Assembly (NCBI RefSeq): GCF_012952065.1
Contig: NZ_JABCJJ010000001.1
Span: forward strand, 124,001 to 188,000
Length of the DNA stretch: 64,000 bases
From: Cellulomonas fimi
GTDB taxonomy: Bacteria; Actinomycetota; Actinomycetes; Actinomycetales; Cellulomonadaceae
Direction: 5' to 3'
Shown here: in pieces, positions 43,192 to 52,940 of the stretch
Position numbering within the stretch: position 1 is the stretch's first letter
Layout of the letters: each line of letters starts with the position of its first letter
Notes under the pieces: model-generated
The model's database searches: none
What the model was told of the DNA's origin: nothing
What the model saw: the letters and a program-made list of their open reading frames with translations, nothing else
Position numbers and translations under genes: made by a program

Positions 43192-44397
43192 TCAGGCGAG
43201 CCGTTGCGCAGCGAGCTCGGCGACCGCGCGGCGGTCGACCTTGCCCGGTCCCCGGAGAGGCAGCCCGCCGGTCACGACCAGGTGGCGCGGTGCGGCGGGC
43301 GTGCCCAGGTTACGCGCGACGTGCTCGCGGACGCGGTCGAGGGCGGGAGCCCGGGCGCCCGGCCGGAGCACGACCACCGCGGTCACGGCGTGCCCCCACT
43401 CGGCGTCGGGCACCCCCACGACGCAGACCTCCGCGACGCCCTCGAGCTCGGCGACCAGGGCCTCGACGGCCACCGGGGCGACCTTGGCGCCGCCCGTGAG
43501 AAGCACGTCGTCGAGCCGCCCGAGCACCGTGAGACGGTCGTCGCCCGGCTCCCCGTGCAGCTCGGCGTGCGGCTCGCCGTGCAGCTCGCCGTGCAGCTCG
43601 CCCGCGTCGGTCGTGCGGAGCCAGCGGACGCCGTCGTCGGTGTGGAAGGTCGCCGCGTCGAGGTCGGGGCGCCCGAGGTAGCCGGCGGCCAGCACGGGAC
43701 CGGCGAGGTGGATGCGGCCGTCGGCGTCGACGCGCGCACGGACGCCGTCGAGCGGCACGCCGTCGTAGACGCAGCCACCGCAGGTCTCCGACATGCCGTA
43801 GGTCGTCGTGACGCGGACGCCCGCGGAGCGCGCCCGGGCCATCAGGCTCGGCGACGCGGCGGCGCCGCCGAGCAGGACGGCGTCGAACCGGGCGAGCGCG
43901 GCGAGCCCGGCTCCCGCGTCGTCCAGGAGGCGGTGGAGCTGGGTCGGCACGAGCGAGACGTAGCGGCGGTCGCCCGTGAGGCGGGCGGCGTCGGCGGCGA
44001 AGGTGTCCGGCCGGAAGGGGCCCGCGGTCGCCACGACCGGCTCGGTGCCCGCGAGGACCGAGCGCGCGAGCACCTGGAGCCCGGCGATGTGTGCCGGCGG
44101 GAGCGTCAGGAGCCACTGCGCGGGCCCGCCGAGACGCGCGTCGGTCGCGGTCGCCGACGCGCGCAGGGCGGTGGAGGTGAGCATCACGGCGCGTGGCTCG
44201 CCCGTGGAGCCGGAGGTCTCGACGACGAGCGCGACGCCGTCGGGCACCTCGTCCGGGGATCTTTCGCCGCGAGGCGCCGACGTCCTGAGGGACGGCCGGA
44301 CGGCCGGTCCGGAGCCGTCGAGCGCCGCCCTCAGGGCGGTCAGGACGGCAGCGCTGCCGCCGTCGTCGACCGGCACGGTGCGCAGCGGACGTGTCAC
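43192..44397 (-). CDS. menE: o-Succinylbenzoate-CoA ligase
   Basis: A 401-residue adenylate-forming enzyme. The AMP-binding P-loop is ETSGSTGEPRAVML, the A5 motif TTYGMSETCGG and the terminal catalytic lysine in RGPGKVDRRAV. It is shorter than general acyl-CoA ligases, as MenE often is in actinobacteria. A 20-residue stretch of GELHGEPH-type repeats (12-bp direct repeats in DNA) is inserted before the C-terminal lid. GTG start at 44397 with a -10 hexamer six bases before it. Confidence 0.92.
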   Translation of the reverse strand: MTRPLRTVPVDDGGSAAVLTALRAALDGSGPAVRPSLRTSAPRGERSPDEVPDGVALVVETSGSTGEPRAVMLTSTALRASATATDARLGGPAQWLLTLPPAHIAGLQVLARSVLAGTEPVVATAGPFRPDTFAADAARLTGDRRYVSLVPTQLHRLLDDAGAGLAALARFDAVLLGGAAASPSLMARARSAGVRVTTTYGMSETCGGCVYDGVPLDGVRARVDADGRIHLAGPVLAAGYLGRPDLDAATFHTDDGVRWLRTTDAGELHGELHGEPHAELHGEPGDDRLTVLGRLDDVLLTGGAKVAPVAVEALVAELEGVAEVCVVGVPDAEWGHAVTAVVVLRPGARAPALDRVREHVARNLGTPAAPRHLVVTGGLPLRGPGKVDRRAVAELAAQRLA

Positions 44398-44403
44398 GGC
44401 CCC

Positions 44404-44409
44404 AGGGTA
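44404..44409 (-). promoter_or_regulatory. -10 hexamer TACCCT of a leaderless promoter (menE)
   Basis: On the minus strand it ends six bases before GTG 44397. Divergent from the DUF3048 gene. Confidence 0.62.
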
Positions 44410-44472
44410 GGCGCAGCCCGTAGAGTGTCCGCGGATCGCCGGCCGAGGGGCCGGTGCACGAAGGGGAGCTCT

Positions 44473-45600
44473 GTGCCTGTCACCGCCCGCGCCACCCGCG
44501 CGGCTCGCGTCGTCGCCCTCCGCGGCACGCGGACCTCCGCCGGTCACCGGAGCCGTTCGCTGGCCGCCGTCGCCGTGCTCGGTGCGCTGCTGACCGTCAC
44601 GGCCTGCGGCGCGGACACGCCGACCGTCCCCACCCCCGTGACCGAGGGCCCCGACATCGCGGTCGACAAGACGGCGCCGCCGCCCCCGGTGGTCCCGCCG
44701 AGGTGGCCGCTCACCGGTGTCGCTGCCGACGAGGTCGCGAGCCGGCCTGCGCTCGCCGTCAAGATCGAGAACCCGCGTGAGGTCCGCCCTCAGACGGGGC
44801 TCGACCAGGCGGACGTCGTCTGGGAGCAGGTCGTCGAGGGGGGCGTCACGCGGCTCGTCGCCGTCTACCAGTCGCAGGTGCCCGCCGAGGTGGGTCCGAT
44901 CCGGTCCGTGCGGCCGATGGACCCGGCGATCACGGCGCCGATGCGCGGGATCATCGCGTTCTCGGGCGGTCAGCCCGGATTCGTGGCCGCGCTGCGCGAC
45001 GCCGGGGTCCAGACGGTGAGCCACGACGCCGGCAACGCCGGTTTCTACCGGACGCGCATCCGCCCGGCGCCCAGCAACGTGTTCGGCAACCCGCAGGCGT
45101 TCTGGGACCAGGCCGACGCGAACCACCAGGCGCCGCCGCCCGAGCAGTTCGCGTTCGCGCGCCGCGCCGAGCAGGCGACCGTGACCCTGCTGGGCACGCC
45201 GGCCGGCGCGCTCAACATCGCGATGTCGAGCTATTCGCAGCCCGGCTGGACCTGGGACGCCGTGAGCGGCACGTGGCTCCGGTCGGAGTCCGGCACGGCC
45301 GCGACCGCCGCGTCGGGGGCGCGGCTGGCGGCGAGCAACGTGGTGGCGCTGCGGGTCGACCTGGTCGACTCGGGCACGAGGGACCCCGCGGGGTCCGTGG
45401 TGCCGGAGACGCGGCTGGTCGGGACGGGCGAAGCCGTGGTCGCGACCGGCGGCAAGGTGCTCACGGTGACGTGGACCAAGTCGGGTGTCGGGGATCCGCT
45501 CGTGCTCACGACGGCGGACGGCCAGGTCGTCAAGCTCGCGCCCGGCGCGACGTGGGTCGAGCTGGTGCCGAACGGGACCGGTTCGGTCACCCCCGGCTGA
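44473..45600 (+). CDS. DUF3048 lipoprotein (YerB-like)
   Basis: A 375-residue exported protein. The signal peptide ends at lipobox TVTAC (Cys45); the mature protein carries the DUF3048 signature ALAVKIENPREVRPQTGLDQADVVWEQVVEGGVTRLVAVY and continues as a beta-rich fold with RSVRP. Function is unknown. AGGGGAG precedes the GTG. It lies between menE and menB but has no known role in menaquinone synthesis; a -10-like TAGAGT about 45 bases upstream gives it a conventional leader. Confidence 0.9.
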   Translation: MPVTARATRAARVVALRGTRTSAGHRSRSLAAVAVLGALLTVTACGADTPTVPTPVTEGPDIAVDKTAPPPPVVPPRWPLTGVAADEVASRPALAVKIENPREVRPQTGLDQADVVWEQVVEGGVTRLVAVYQSQVPAEVGPIRSVRPMDPAITAPMRGIIAFSGGQPGFVAALRDAGVQTVSHDAGNAGFYRTRIRPAPSNVFGNPQAFWDQADANHQAPPPEQFAFARRAEQATVTLLGTPAGALNIAMSSYSQPGWTWDAVSGTWLRSESGTAATAASGARLAASNVVALRVDLVDSGTRDPAGSVVPETRLVGTGEAVVATGGKVLTVTWTKSGVGDPLVLTTADGQVVKLAPGATWVELVPNGTGSVTPG

Positions 45601-45623
45601 CCGGCCACCCTCTCTCGCGGTCC

Positions 45624-45916
45624 TGTCAGGCGCAGCGCGTGCTCGGCGGCGCGTCAGGTCTGACAAGTGGTGCGGCGCTCGGGGGTGTCAGGCGCAGCGC
45701 GTGCTCGGCACCGCGCCAGGTCTGACAAGTGGCGCGGCGCTCGGGGGTGTCAGGCGCAGCGCGTGCTCGGCGGCGCGTCAGGTCTGACAAGTGGTGCGGC
45801 GCTCGGGGGTGTCAGGCGCAGCGCGTGCTCGGCAGCGCGTCAGGTCTGACAAGTGGTGCGGCGCTCGGGGGTGTCAGGCGCAGCGCGTGCTCGGCGGCGC
45901 GCCAGGTCTGACAAGT
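45624..45916. repeat. Five-copy 62-bp tandem repeat containing TGTCAG...CTGACA hairpins
   Basis: Copies begin at 45624, 45686, 45748, 45810 and 45872; the last is truncated. Each copy has a 42-nt part running from TGTCAG to CTGACA, with inner CGCG complements, and a 20-nt G+C-rich link. Copies differ at only a few positions. The array lies between the convergent DUF3048 and menB genes, so repeated bidirectional termination is likely. The unit is not a multiple of three; reading frames across it are accidental. The 42-nt part has the same ends and length as the palindrome at 18705-18746. Confidence 0.95.
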
Positions 45917-45939
45917 CGCCGGGGCGGGTGGGTGCGCGC

Positions 45940-46929
<990 letters not shown>

Positions 46930-46936
46930 GCCGGTC

Positions 46937-46942
46937 ACCCTA
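46937..46942 (-). promoter_or_regulatory. -10 hexamer TAGGGT of a leaderless promoter (menB)
   Basis: Minus strand; ends seven bases before GTG 46929. It overlaps the alternative upstream GTG, which argues against that start. Confidence 0.62.
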
Positions 46943-46978
46943 ACCGGCCCCCCGCGGCCCGCTGTCGGCGGGGACGCC

Positions 46979-46984
46979 TAGCCT
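46979..46984 (+). promoter_or_regulatory. -10 hexamer TAGCCT of a leaderless promoter (menC)
   Basis: Ends six bases before GTG 46991. Only about 36 bases separate it from the divergent menB hexamer, so the two polymerases would compete. Confidence 0.65.
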
Positions 46985-46990
46985 GGGCAC

Positions 46991-47953
46991 GTGTCCCTCG
47001 CGTCCCCGCCCTCGCACGTCTACGCGATCCCCCTGCGCACGCGGTTCCGCGGCCTCACGGTCCGCGAGGGCGTGCTGCTGCACGGCGACGCCGGGTGGGG
47101 CGAGTTCAGCCCGTTCTGGGACTACGACGTCGCCGAGTCGGCCGCGTGGTGGCGCGCGGCCCGGGAGGCGGCTGACGGGGGCTGGCCCGCGCCTGTCCGG
47201 ACGCAGATCCCGGTCAACGTGACCGTGCCGGCCGTCGACGCCGCGACCGCCCGCCGCCTCGTGCTCGGCTCGGGCGGCTGCCGAACCGCCAAGGTCAAGG
47301 TGGCGGAGCCGGGCCAGAGCGTCGACGACGAGGTCGCGCGCCTCGAGGCGGTGCGCGAGGCGCTCGGGGCGGACGGCGCGGTCCGCATCGACGCCAACGG
47401 CGCCTGGGACGTCGAGACCGCCGTCGCGCGCCTGCGCGTCCTGGACCGCGCCGCGGGCGGGCTCGAGTACGCCGAGCAGCCCGTCCCGACGGTCGCCGAC
47501 CTCGCCGCCGTGCGCCGCCGGACCCACGTCCCGATCGCCGCCGACGAGTCGATCCGGCGCGCCGAGGACCCGCTCGCGGTCGTGCGCGCGGACGCCGCCG
47601 ACGTCGTCGTCCTCAAGGTGCAACCGCTCGGCGGCGTGCGCGCCTGCGTGCGGCTCGCCGAACAGGTCGGGCTGCCCGTCGTGGTGTCGTCCGCGCTCGA
47701 GACCTCGGTCGGGCTCGCGGCCGGCGTCGCGCTCGCGGCGGCGCTCCCCGAGCTCCCGTACGCGTGCGGCCTCGCGACCGCCCAGCTGCTGACGCGCGAC
47801 GTCGTCGCCGACCCCCTCCTGCCCGTGGACGGGGCGATCCCGGTGCGCCGACCCGCGCCCGACGCCGCCTCGTTGGCCGCCGCGGCCGCCCCGCCCCCCG
47901 ACGACGCACGGTGGCGGGAGCGCCTCGCGGCCGTCGCTACGGTGGTCGCATGA
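46991..47953 (+). CDS. menC: o-Succinylbenzoate synthase
   Basis: A 320-residue enolase-superfamily enzyme. Catalytic Lys pair in AKVKVAEPG, metal ligands in RIDANGAWD, EYAEQP and AADES, and the second-lysine segment VLKVQPLGG are visible. It dehydrates SHCHC to o-succinylbenzoate. GTG start at 46991, with the -10 hexamer six bases upstream. Its stop overlaps the menD start by four bases. Confidence 0.94.
   Translation: MSLASPPSHVYAIPLRTRFRGLTVREGVLLHGDAGWGEFSPFWDYDVAESAAWWRAAREAADGGWPAPVRTQIPVNVTVPAVDAATARRLVLGSGGCRTAKVKVAEPGQSVDDEVARLEAVREALGADGAVRIDANGAWDVETAVARLRVLDRAAGGLEYAEQPVPTVADLAAVRRRTHVPIAADESIRRAEDPLAVVRADAADVVVLKVQPLGGVRACVRLAEQVGLPVVVSSALETSVGLAAGVALAAALPELPYACGLATAQLLTRDVVADPLLPVDGAIPVRRPAPDAASLAAAAAPPPDDARWRERLAAVATVVA
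47938..47943 (+). promoter_or_regulatory. -10 hexamer TACGGT inside the end of menC (possible menD promoter)
   Basis: Ends six bases before the ATG of menD at 47950. Since menD can also be reached from the menC promoter, this would be a secondary internal promoter, or chance. Confidence 0.45.
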
Positions 47954-49887
47954 CCGCCCCCGGACCCGCGCCTGCTGCTGAGCCGGGCGGTGCTCCGGTG
48001 CAGCCGGCCGGCCCCGCGACCGCGGCAGCGCGCGTCCTGGTGCAGGCGCTCGCCCGGCTCGGGGTGCGCGACGTCGTGCTGGCTCCGGGCTCGCGGTCGG
48101 CGCCGCTGGCGTACGCGCTGGCGGCGGCGTCCCTGCCCGACGGCGAGCGCCCCGCGGGCGCACCGACGATCCGGCTGAGCGTGCGGATCGACGAGAGGTC
48201 CGCGGCGTTCCTGGCGCTCGGGCTCGCACGCGGGTCGGCCGTCCCCGCGCACGGCGCGGCCGAGCCCCCGCACGGGGCCGCGTCGCGCGGACCCGCCGAC
48301 GGGACCACGGCGGGTGGTGGGGCGCGGCCCGTGGCGATCGTGACGACGTCGGGCACCGCGACCGCGAACCTGCACCCCGCGGTGCTCGAGGCCCACCACG
48401 CGGGTGTCCCGCTGCTCGTCCTCACCGCGGACCGTCCGCACGAGCTGCGCGGGACGGGCGCGAACCAGACCACCGACCAGGTGGGCCTGTTCGGGTCCGC
48501 CGTCCGGCTCTCGGTCGACGTGCCCGCGCCCAGCGGTCGGCCGGGTGAGCACGCGGACGTACGGCAGCTCGCGTCTCGTGCCGTCGCGGCGGCGCTCGGC
48601 TCGCGGACCGGCGACCCGGGCCCGGTGCACCTCAACCTCTCCTTCCGCGAGCCCCTCGCCCCGGGACCCGACGACGGGACCTGGCCGGCGCCGTCCTCCG
48701 TCGGGCTGAGCGAGGTGGTGCGCCGCGGCGCGGCCGACGCGGTGGAGCCCGGGACGCCGGCCGGCGGGCCGCTCGTCCCGGCGGACGTGAGCACGCAGCC
48801 GGCGGCGGCCACGGAGCATGTGCCGACCGTCGTCGTCGCCGGGGACGGCGCCGGCCCGGCCGCGCGGCGGCTCGCCGAGGCGAACGGCTGGCCGCTGCTC
48901 GCCGAGCCGTCGTCGGGGGCGCGTGCGGGTGACCACGCGATCACCGCCTACCGCCTGCTGCTCGATCGCCCGGAGCTCGGCGGGGCCATCAGACGTGCCG
49001 TGGTGCTGGGTCGGCCGACGCTCTCGCGCCCGGTGCAGCAGCTCCTCGCGCGTGCGGACGTCGAGGTGCTGGTCGTCGCGCCGCGCGGCGGCGCCTGGCC
49101 CGACGCGATGCGGCGGGCGTCGACCGTCCTCGCCGAGGTCCCCCTTCAGCTCCTCGGTGGCGTGACCGGCCCCGCGGGGCACGCGGGCGAGTGGCTCGCG
49201 CGGTGGCAGAAGGCGGGCGCGATCGCGGCCGAGGCGATCGACCGGGTGCTCGACGCCGCTCCCAAGGGCCGCCGCTCGCGCAGCGGCACCCGGGTGCGCG
49301 GGCCGCTGCTCGCCCGTGAGGTCGCGCGCGCGTCGCGGCCGGACGACGTGCTGGTCGTCGGGTCGAGCAACCCGATCCGCGACCTCGACCTCGTGGCCCG
49401 CTGGGACGGCGACGCGCCCGTGGTGCTCGCCAACCGCGGGCTCGCGGGCATCGACGGCACGGTCTCGACGGCGATCGGGGTCGCGCTCGCCCTCCCACGC
49501 CGCCGGGTGCGCGCGCTGCTGGGCGACCTGACGTTCCTGCACGACGTCGGTGGCCTGCTCCGGGGGCCGTTCGAGCCCGAGCCGAACCTCCAGCTGGTCG
49601 TCGCGAACGACGACGGCGGCTCGATCTTCGCGACGCTCGAGCACGGCGCGCCGGAGCACGCGTCGGCGTTCGAGCGCGTGTTCGGGACGCCGCACGGGGC
49701 GGACCTGGGCGCGCTGTGCGCGGGGTACGCGGTACGGCACGAGCTCGTCCGCGACGTCGAGTCGCTGCGCGTCGCGCTCGCGACGCCCGGACCGGGACTG
49801 AGCGTCGTCGAGGTGCGCGTCGACCGGTCGCGCCGCCGGGCGCTGACCGCGCGGATGGCGACGGCGGTCGACGACGCGTTCGACTGA
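47950..49887 (+). CDS. menD: 2-succinyl-5-enolpyruvyl-6-hydroxy-3-cyclohexene-1-carboxylate synthase (SEPHCHC synthase)
   Basis: A 645-residue thiamine-diphosphate enzyme. N-terminal APGSRSAPLAYAL and VRIDERSAAFLALGLA are MenD signatures; the ThDP/Mg region reads GDLTFLHD and NDDGGSIFATLEH. It adds a 2-oxoglutarate-derived unit to isochorismate made by MenF. Longer than many MenD proteins (about 550-580) because of Ala/Gly/Pro-rich insertions near residues 90-115 and 250-290. ATGA overlap with menC. Confidence 0.95.
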   Translation: MTAPGPAPAAEPGGAPVQPAGPATAAARVLVQALARLGVRDVVLAPGSRSAPLAYALAAASLPDGERPAGAPTIRLSVRIDERSAAFLALGLARGSAVPAHGAAEPPHGAASRGPADGTTAGGGARPVAIVTTSGTATANLHPAVLEAHHAGVPLLVLTADRPHELRGTGANQTTDQVGLFGSAVRLSVDVPAPSGRPGEHADVRQLASRAVAAALGSRTGDPGPVHLNLSFREPLAPGPDDGTWPAPSSVGLSEVVRRGAADAVEPGTPAGGPLVPADVSTQPAAATEHVPTVVVAGDGAGPAARRLAEANGWPLLAEPSSGARAGDHAITAYRLLLDRPELGGAIRRAVVLGRPTLSRPVQQLLARADVEVLVVAPRGGAWPDAMRRASTVLAEVPLQLLGGVTGPAGHAGEWLARWQKAGAIAAEAIDRVLDAAPKGRRSRSGTRVRGPLLAREVARASRPDDVLVVGSSNPIRDLDLVARWDGDAPVVLANRGLAGIDGTVSTAIGVALALPRRRVRALLGDLTFLHDVGGLLRGPFEPEPNLQLVVANDDGGSIFATLEHGAPEHASAFERVFGTPHGADLGALCAGYAVRHELVRDVESLRVALATPGPGLSVVEVRVDRSRRRALTARMATAVDDAFD

Positions 49888-50043
49888 TATCCGCATCGGG
49901 GGCGCCGCCTCGCGGTCGGACGGAAGGCGACTCGGCGTGCGGAGGGCGCGCGCTGCATCCGGCTCGCAGCAAACTCTCAGGTCCGTCCGAGGTCGTCTCC
50001 AGCGACTCGGGGTCAGATGGATCCCGACGAGGAGGAACCACCC

Positions 50044-51573
50044 ATGACGAGCAGCGACCGCCCCGACAGCACCGAGGACCGCACCCCGGCCGAGGGCAAC
50101 GCCCCGACCGGGGGCATCGCCCCGACCGGGGGCATCGCCCCGACCGAGCGCCCCACCCCGCCGGCTCCGCCGATGACGGAGACCCAGCGGATCGAGCCGA
50201 TGCATTCGCAGCCCCCCGCTCCTGCGCCGTACCGCGACCCGTTCGCCCCGCCATCGGCACAGCACCGCCCCGTCGCGCAGCCCGCGCCCGCCTCGGCCCA
50301 CGGCGCGACCGGCACCAAGCAGCGCCTCTGGCTCCCCGTGGTCGGCGCGGCGACGGCCGCGGCGCTGGTCGCGAGCTTCGCCACGGTGGGCCTCACCCGA
50401 GGCTTCGACGACGACCCCGGATCCACCTCCTCGACGTCGCTCGCCCAGGTCGGCCGGTCGGGGACCGACGTGGCACCCGTCTCGGGCTCGACCGCGGACG
50501 ACCCGGACTGGGAGCGCGTCGCGAGCGCCGTGCAGGCGTCGGTCGTCGCGATCCAGGTCGTGACCGCGAACGGCGGTGGCGAGGGCTCCGGGGTCCTGCT
50601 CGACGACGCCGGAAACGTCCTGACCAACAACCACGTGGTCGCGGGGGCGCAGAACGACACCGTCCAGGTCACGCTCAGCGACGGGCGCCTGCTCGACGCG
50701 ACGATCGTCGGCGCCGACCCGACGACCGACCTCGCGGTCGTGAAGCTCGTCGAGGCGCCGGGCGACCTGCGGCCCGCGTCGCTCGGCGAGTCCGACGCGG
50801 TCGTGGTCGGCGCGCCGGTGATGGCGGTCGGCAACCCGCTTGGCCTCGCGAACACGGTGACGACGGGCATCGTCTCCGCCGTCGACCGTCCCGTCTCGGC
50901 CGGCGGCGGCGGCCAGGGCAGCGACGTCGTCGTGACGAACGCGATCCAGATCGACGCCGCGATCAACCCCGGCAACAGCGGGGGTCCGCTGTTCGACGCC
51001 GAGGGTCGGGTCATCGGCATCACGTCCTCGATCGCGACGATCTCCGGCCGCGGAGGCCAGGCGGGCTCGATCGGCCTCGGCTTCGCCATCCCGATCGACC
51101 TCGCGCGCAACATCGCGACCCAGCTCATCGAGTCGGGCACCGCGGAGCACGCGTTCCTCGGCGTCTCCATGACCGACGGAGACGCGACGGCGGACGGCGT
51201 CACCCGGCGCGGCGCCGTCGTGCAGCAGGTGACGGACGGGTCGCCGGCAGCCGCTGCCGACGTCCGGGCCGGTGACGTGGTCGTCGCGATCGACGGCGAC
51301 CCGGTCGCAGGGTCGGAGTCGCTGACCGCTTACGTCCGGGAGCGTGCGGCGGGCGACGAGGCGAAGCTGACCGTCGTCCGCGACGGAAAGACGCTCGACG
51401 TCACGGTGACGCTCGCGACCCGCGCCGAGACGGCGGCGCCGCAGGACCAGCCGGGGCGGCAGAACCAGCCGGGGCAGCAGGACCAGCCGGGGCAGCAGGA
51501 CCAGCCGGGGCAGATGCCCGGCCAGCAGGGTCAGCTTCCGGAGAACCCGTTCGGCTGGTACTTCGGCGGCTGA
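50044..51573 (+). CDS. HtrA/DegP-type serine protease with PDZ domain
   Basis: A 509-residue membrane-anchored protease. A long Pro-rich cytoplasmic N-terminus (duplicate GGIAPT) is followed by one helix (about 97-117), then a trypsin-like domain with catalytic His197 (TNNHVV), Asp229 (TTDLAVV) and Ser312 (GNSGGPL) and a PDZ domain (about 385-470). A Gln/Pro-rich tail has QDQPGQ repeats. It would degrade misfolded proteins outside the membrane. GAGGAGG lies eight bases before the ATG at 50044; starting nine codons earlier is less likely. Confidence 0.95.
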   Translation: MTSSDRPDSTEDRTPAEGNAPTGGIAPTGGIAPTERPTPPAPPMTETQRIEPMHSQPPAPAPYRDPFAPPSAQHRPVAQPAPASAHGATGTKQRLWLPVVGAATAAALVASFATVGLTRGFDDDPGSTSSTSLAQVGRSGTDVAPVSGSTADDPDWERVASAVQASVVAIQVVTANGGGEGSGVLLDDAGNVLTNNHVVAGAQNDTVQVTLSDGRLLDATIVGADPTTDLAVVKLVEAPGDLRPASLGESDAVVVGAPVMAVGNPLGLANTVTTGIVSAVDRPVSAGGGGQGSDVVVTNAIQIDAAINPGNSGGPLFDAEGRVIGITSSIATISGRGGQAGSIGLGFAIPIDLARNIATQLIESGTAEHAFLGVSMTDGDATADGVTRRGAVVQQVTDGSPAAAADVRAGDVVVAIDGDPVAGSESLTAYVRERAAGDEAKLTVVRDGKTLDVTVTLATRAETAAPQDQPGRQNQPGQQDQPGQQDQPGQMPGQQGQLPENPFGWYFGG

Positions 51574-51623
51574 TCCGTCCCACCACAGCTGCCCGGCGGT
51601 CGCTCCCCCCGGCCGTCGGGCGC

Positions 51624-51667
51624 ACGAGGAAGGCCGGCACCCGCGCGCGGGTGCCGGCCTTCCTCGT
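51624..51667. terminator. Bidirectional terminator with a 22-bp perfect stem
   Basis: Arms 51624-51645 and 51646-51667 are complementary throughout, so a few central bases form the loop. It lies between the htrA-type gene and the convergent small gene. Confidence 0.9.
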
Positions 51668-51685
51668 CGCAGTCCGCGTCGAGGA

Positions 51686-51829
51686 CTACCCGCCGAACTT
51701 CTTGTCGGCCGCCTGCTCCGCCTGGTCGATCTTGTCAGCGCCCTTGCCGCCCCTCTTCTGATCGGCGGCGTCGCCGGCCTTCTCGATGCCCGCGTCGCTG
51801 GCCTTCTCCTTCATGTCGTCGAGTCCCAC
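51686..51829 (-). CDS. Small MT0933/Rv0909-like antitoxin-type protein
   Basis: A 47-residue Lys/Asp/Ala-rich protein (GLDDMKEKASDAGIEKAGDA, then a GGKGADKIDQAEQAADKKFGG-like end) too short for ordinary gene finding. It resembles the MT0933-type antitoxin family of small actinobacterial helical proteins. GGAGGGAG lies six bases before GTG 51829. No toxin gene is next to it, so an antitoxin role is doubtful; many such small proteins are orphan and of unknown function. Confidence 0.72.
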   Translation of the reverse strand: MGLDDMKEKASDAGIEKAGDAADQKRGGKGADKIDQAEQAADKKFGG

Positions 51830-52196
51830 GGTCGCTCCCTCCTCGGGTTCGCTCCTGTCGCGGCAGCATCACTGCCACCTGCCAGTGTCCGTCGCCAGTC
51901 CGGCCCACACCATCGGACGGATCGCGCAGCAGATGAGCCCGAAGTGCCCACGGCAGAGTGGCTGGGTGCGCTGCCCGCTCGTCCGGGCCCAGGTCGCCAT
52001 GAGAGGACGCAGCCGGACGTACATGCGGGGACATCTGCAACCGCGGAACCGGGAACCCGCCCGGTCAAGTCGAATCAAACAGCAGTCATAGCTACTGTTA
52101 CCGAACCGTGACCTGATCCACCTCCGGGCAACGCAAGGCGACTGCGAACATCGGCGTTGACGTCGGGCGAGTCCGATGGATACGAAGGGATCACCC
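51830..52196. other. Non-coding stretch at the start of a segment of unusual composition
   Basis: About 367 bases without a convincing gene. Toward its right end G+C falls (around 52065-52110) and a -10-like TACTGT lies at 52093-52098, about 100 bases before the secreted-protein gene; AACAG and CTGTT flank 12 bases there. No hairpin terminator or known RNA was recognised. Confidence 0.5.
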
Positions 52197-52919
52197 ATGG
52201 CAACACGTAGATTTGCACTCGTGACTGCCGCGCTTGCTGCATTACTTGCAGCTGGCATGGTGGCTCCGGCAGCCGCGGAGGACGCCGCTTCTGTCACGGA
52301 GGAGACGCGCCAGGAGTGGCGCGAACATATGGCGGGTCTCGGTATTTCTTCGGCAGTGAGAAACGTGCTGGTTGAGAAGCTTGAGCGCGGAGTACTTCCT
52401 GACTCGATGATCGACGGCGTGGACCCCGTCTCCTCGAAGACATATCGCGAGGGGGGCTTCGATGTGACGAAGAAGACCTTCCAGGACGGTTCAGTCAGTC
52501 TGACCGCGGTCGAGGTGGCGCAGATCGCGAAGCGCGACGACGGTCGGAAAGACCCCACCGCCCTCGGCACGTCGATCTCAGGATGCGTGACAAACACCTC
52601 TGGAACTGTGACGTACTACAGGGACTGCCTCGTGAGATACACGGGGATCATCTGGCACGATTCCTTCCGTGCCGACTACGCAGTAGCGAACAGGAACACG
52701 GCTCAAGTCCTCGGAGTGCGGAGCTGGAGCATCACAATCATCGGGGGGTCATATTCCGAGGTTGACCTCAGCATCGTTCGGCAGAGGCAGACGAGCACGC
52801 TGCCCGCTGTGGCACGACTTGCCTACAATCTGCAAGTGGTGGGCGGTACCCCGATCCAGACCCGTGCGTGGACTGAACTCAGGCTGAGAGGCACGACAAG
52901 ATCTGTCGTCGCCGGTTAG
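52197..52919 (+). CDS. Hypothetical secreted protein
   Basis: A 240-residue exported protein matching no family I recognise. A Sec signal peptide ends near APAAAED (cleavage about residue 29). The mature protein has an N-terminal helical part (residues 35-75, with LVEKLERGVLPDSMIDG), then a beta-rich C-terminal domain with two cysteines in SGCVTNTSGTVTYYRDC, likely a disulphide. Codons are unusual for the window, with TTA, CTT and GCA present, suggesting recent acquisition. The ATG at 52197 has GAAGGGA upstream; seven codons earlier another ATG is weaker. Co-directional with the next small gene. Confidence 0.8.
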   Translation: MATRRFALVTAALAALLAAGMVAPAAAEDAASVTEETRQEWREHMAGLGISSAVRNVLVEKLERGVLPDSMIDGVDPVSSKTYREGGFDVTKKTFQDGSVSLTAVEVAQIAKRDDGRKDPTALGTSISGCVTNTSGTVTYYRDCLVRYTGIIWHDSFRADYAVANRNTAQVLGVRSWSITIIGGSYSEVDLSIVRQRQTSTLPAVARLAYNLQVVGGTPIQTRAWTELRLRGTTRSVVAG

Positions 52920-52940
52920 CGACGAACCGGAGGACCGAAT

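Noticed and set aside
45624-45916. Repeat array as CRISPR, or as repeats in a protein
   Set aside because: Links between the repeated parts are nearly identical rather than unique spacers, no cas gene is near, and the 62-bp period is not a multiple of three, so frames across it are accidental.
47122-51150. 1,342-codon minus-strand frame across menC, menD and the protease
   Set aside because: Its translation is Arg/Gly/His-rich without any domain pattern, and the plus-strand genes show clear active-site motifs.
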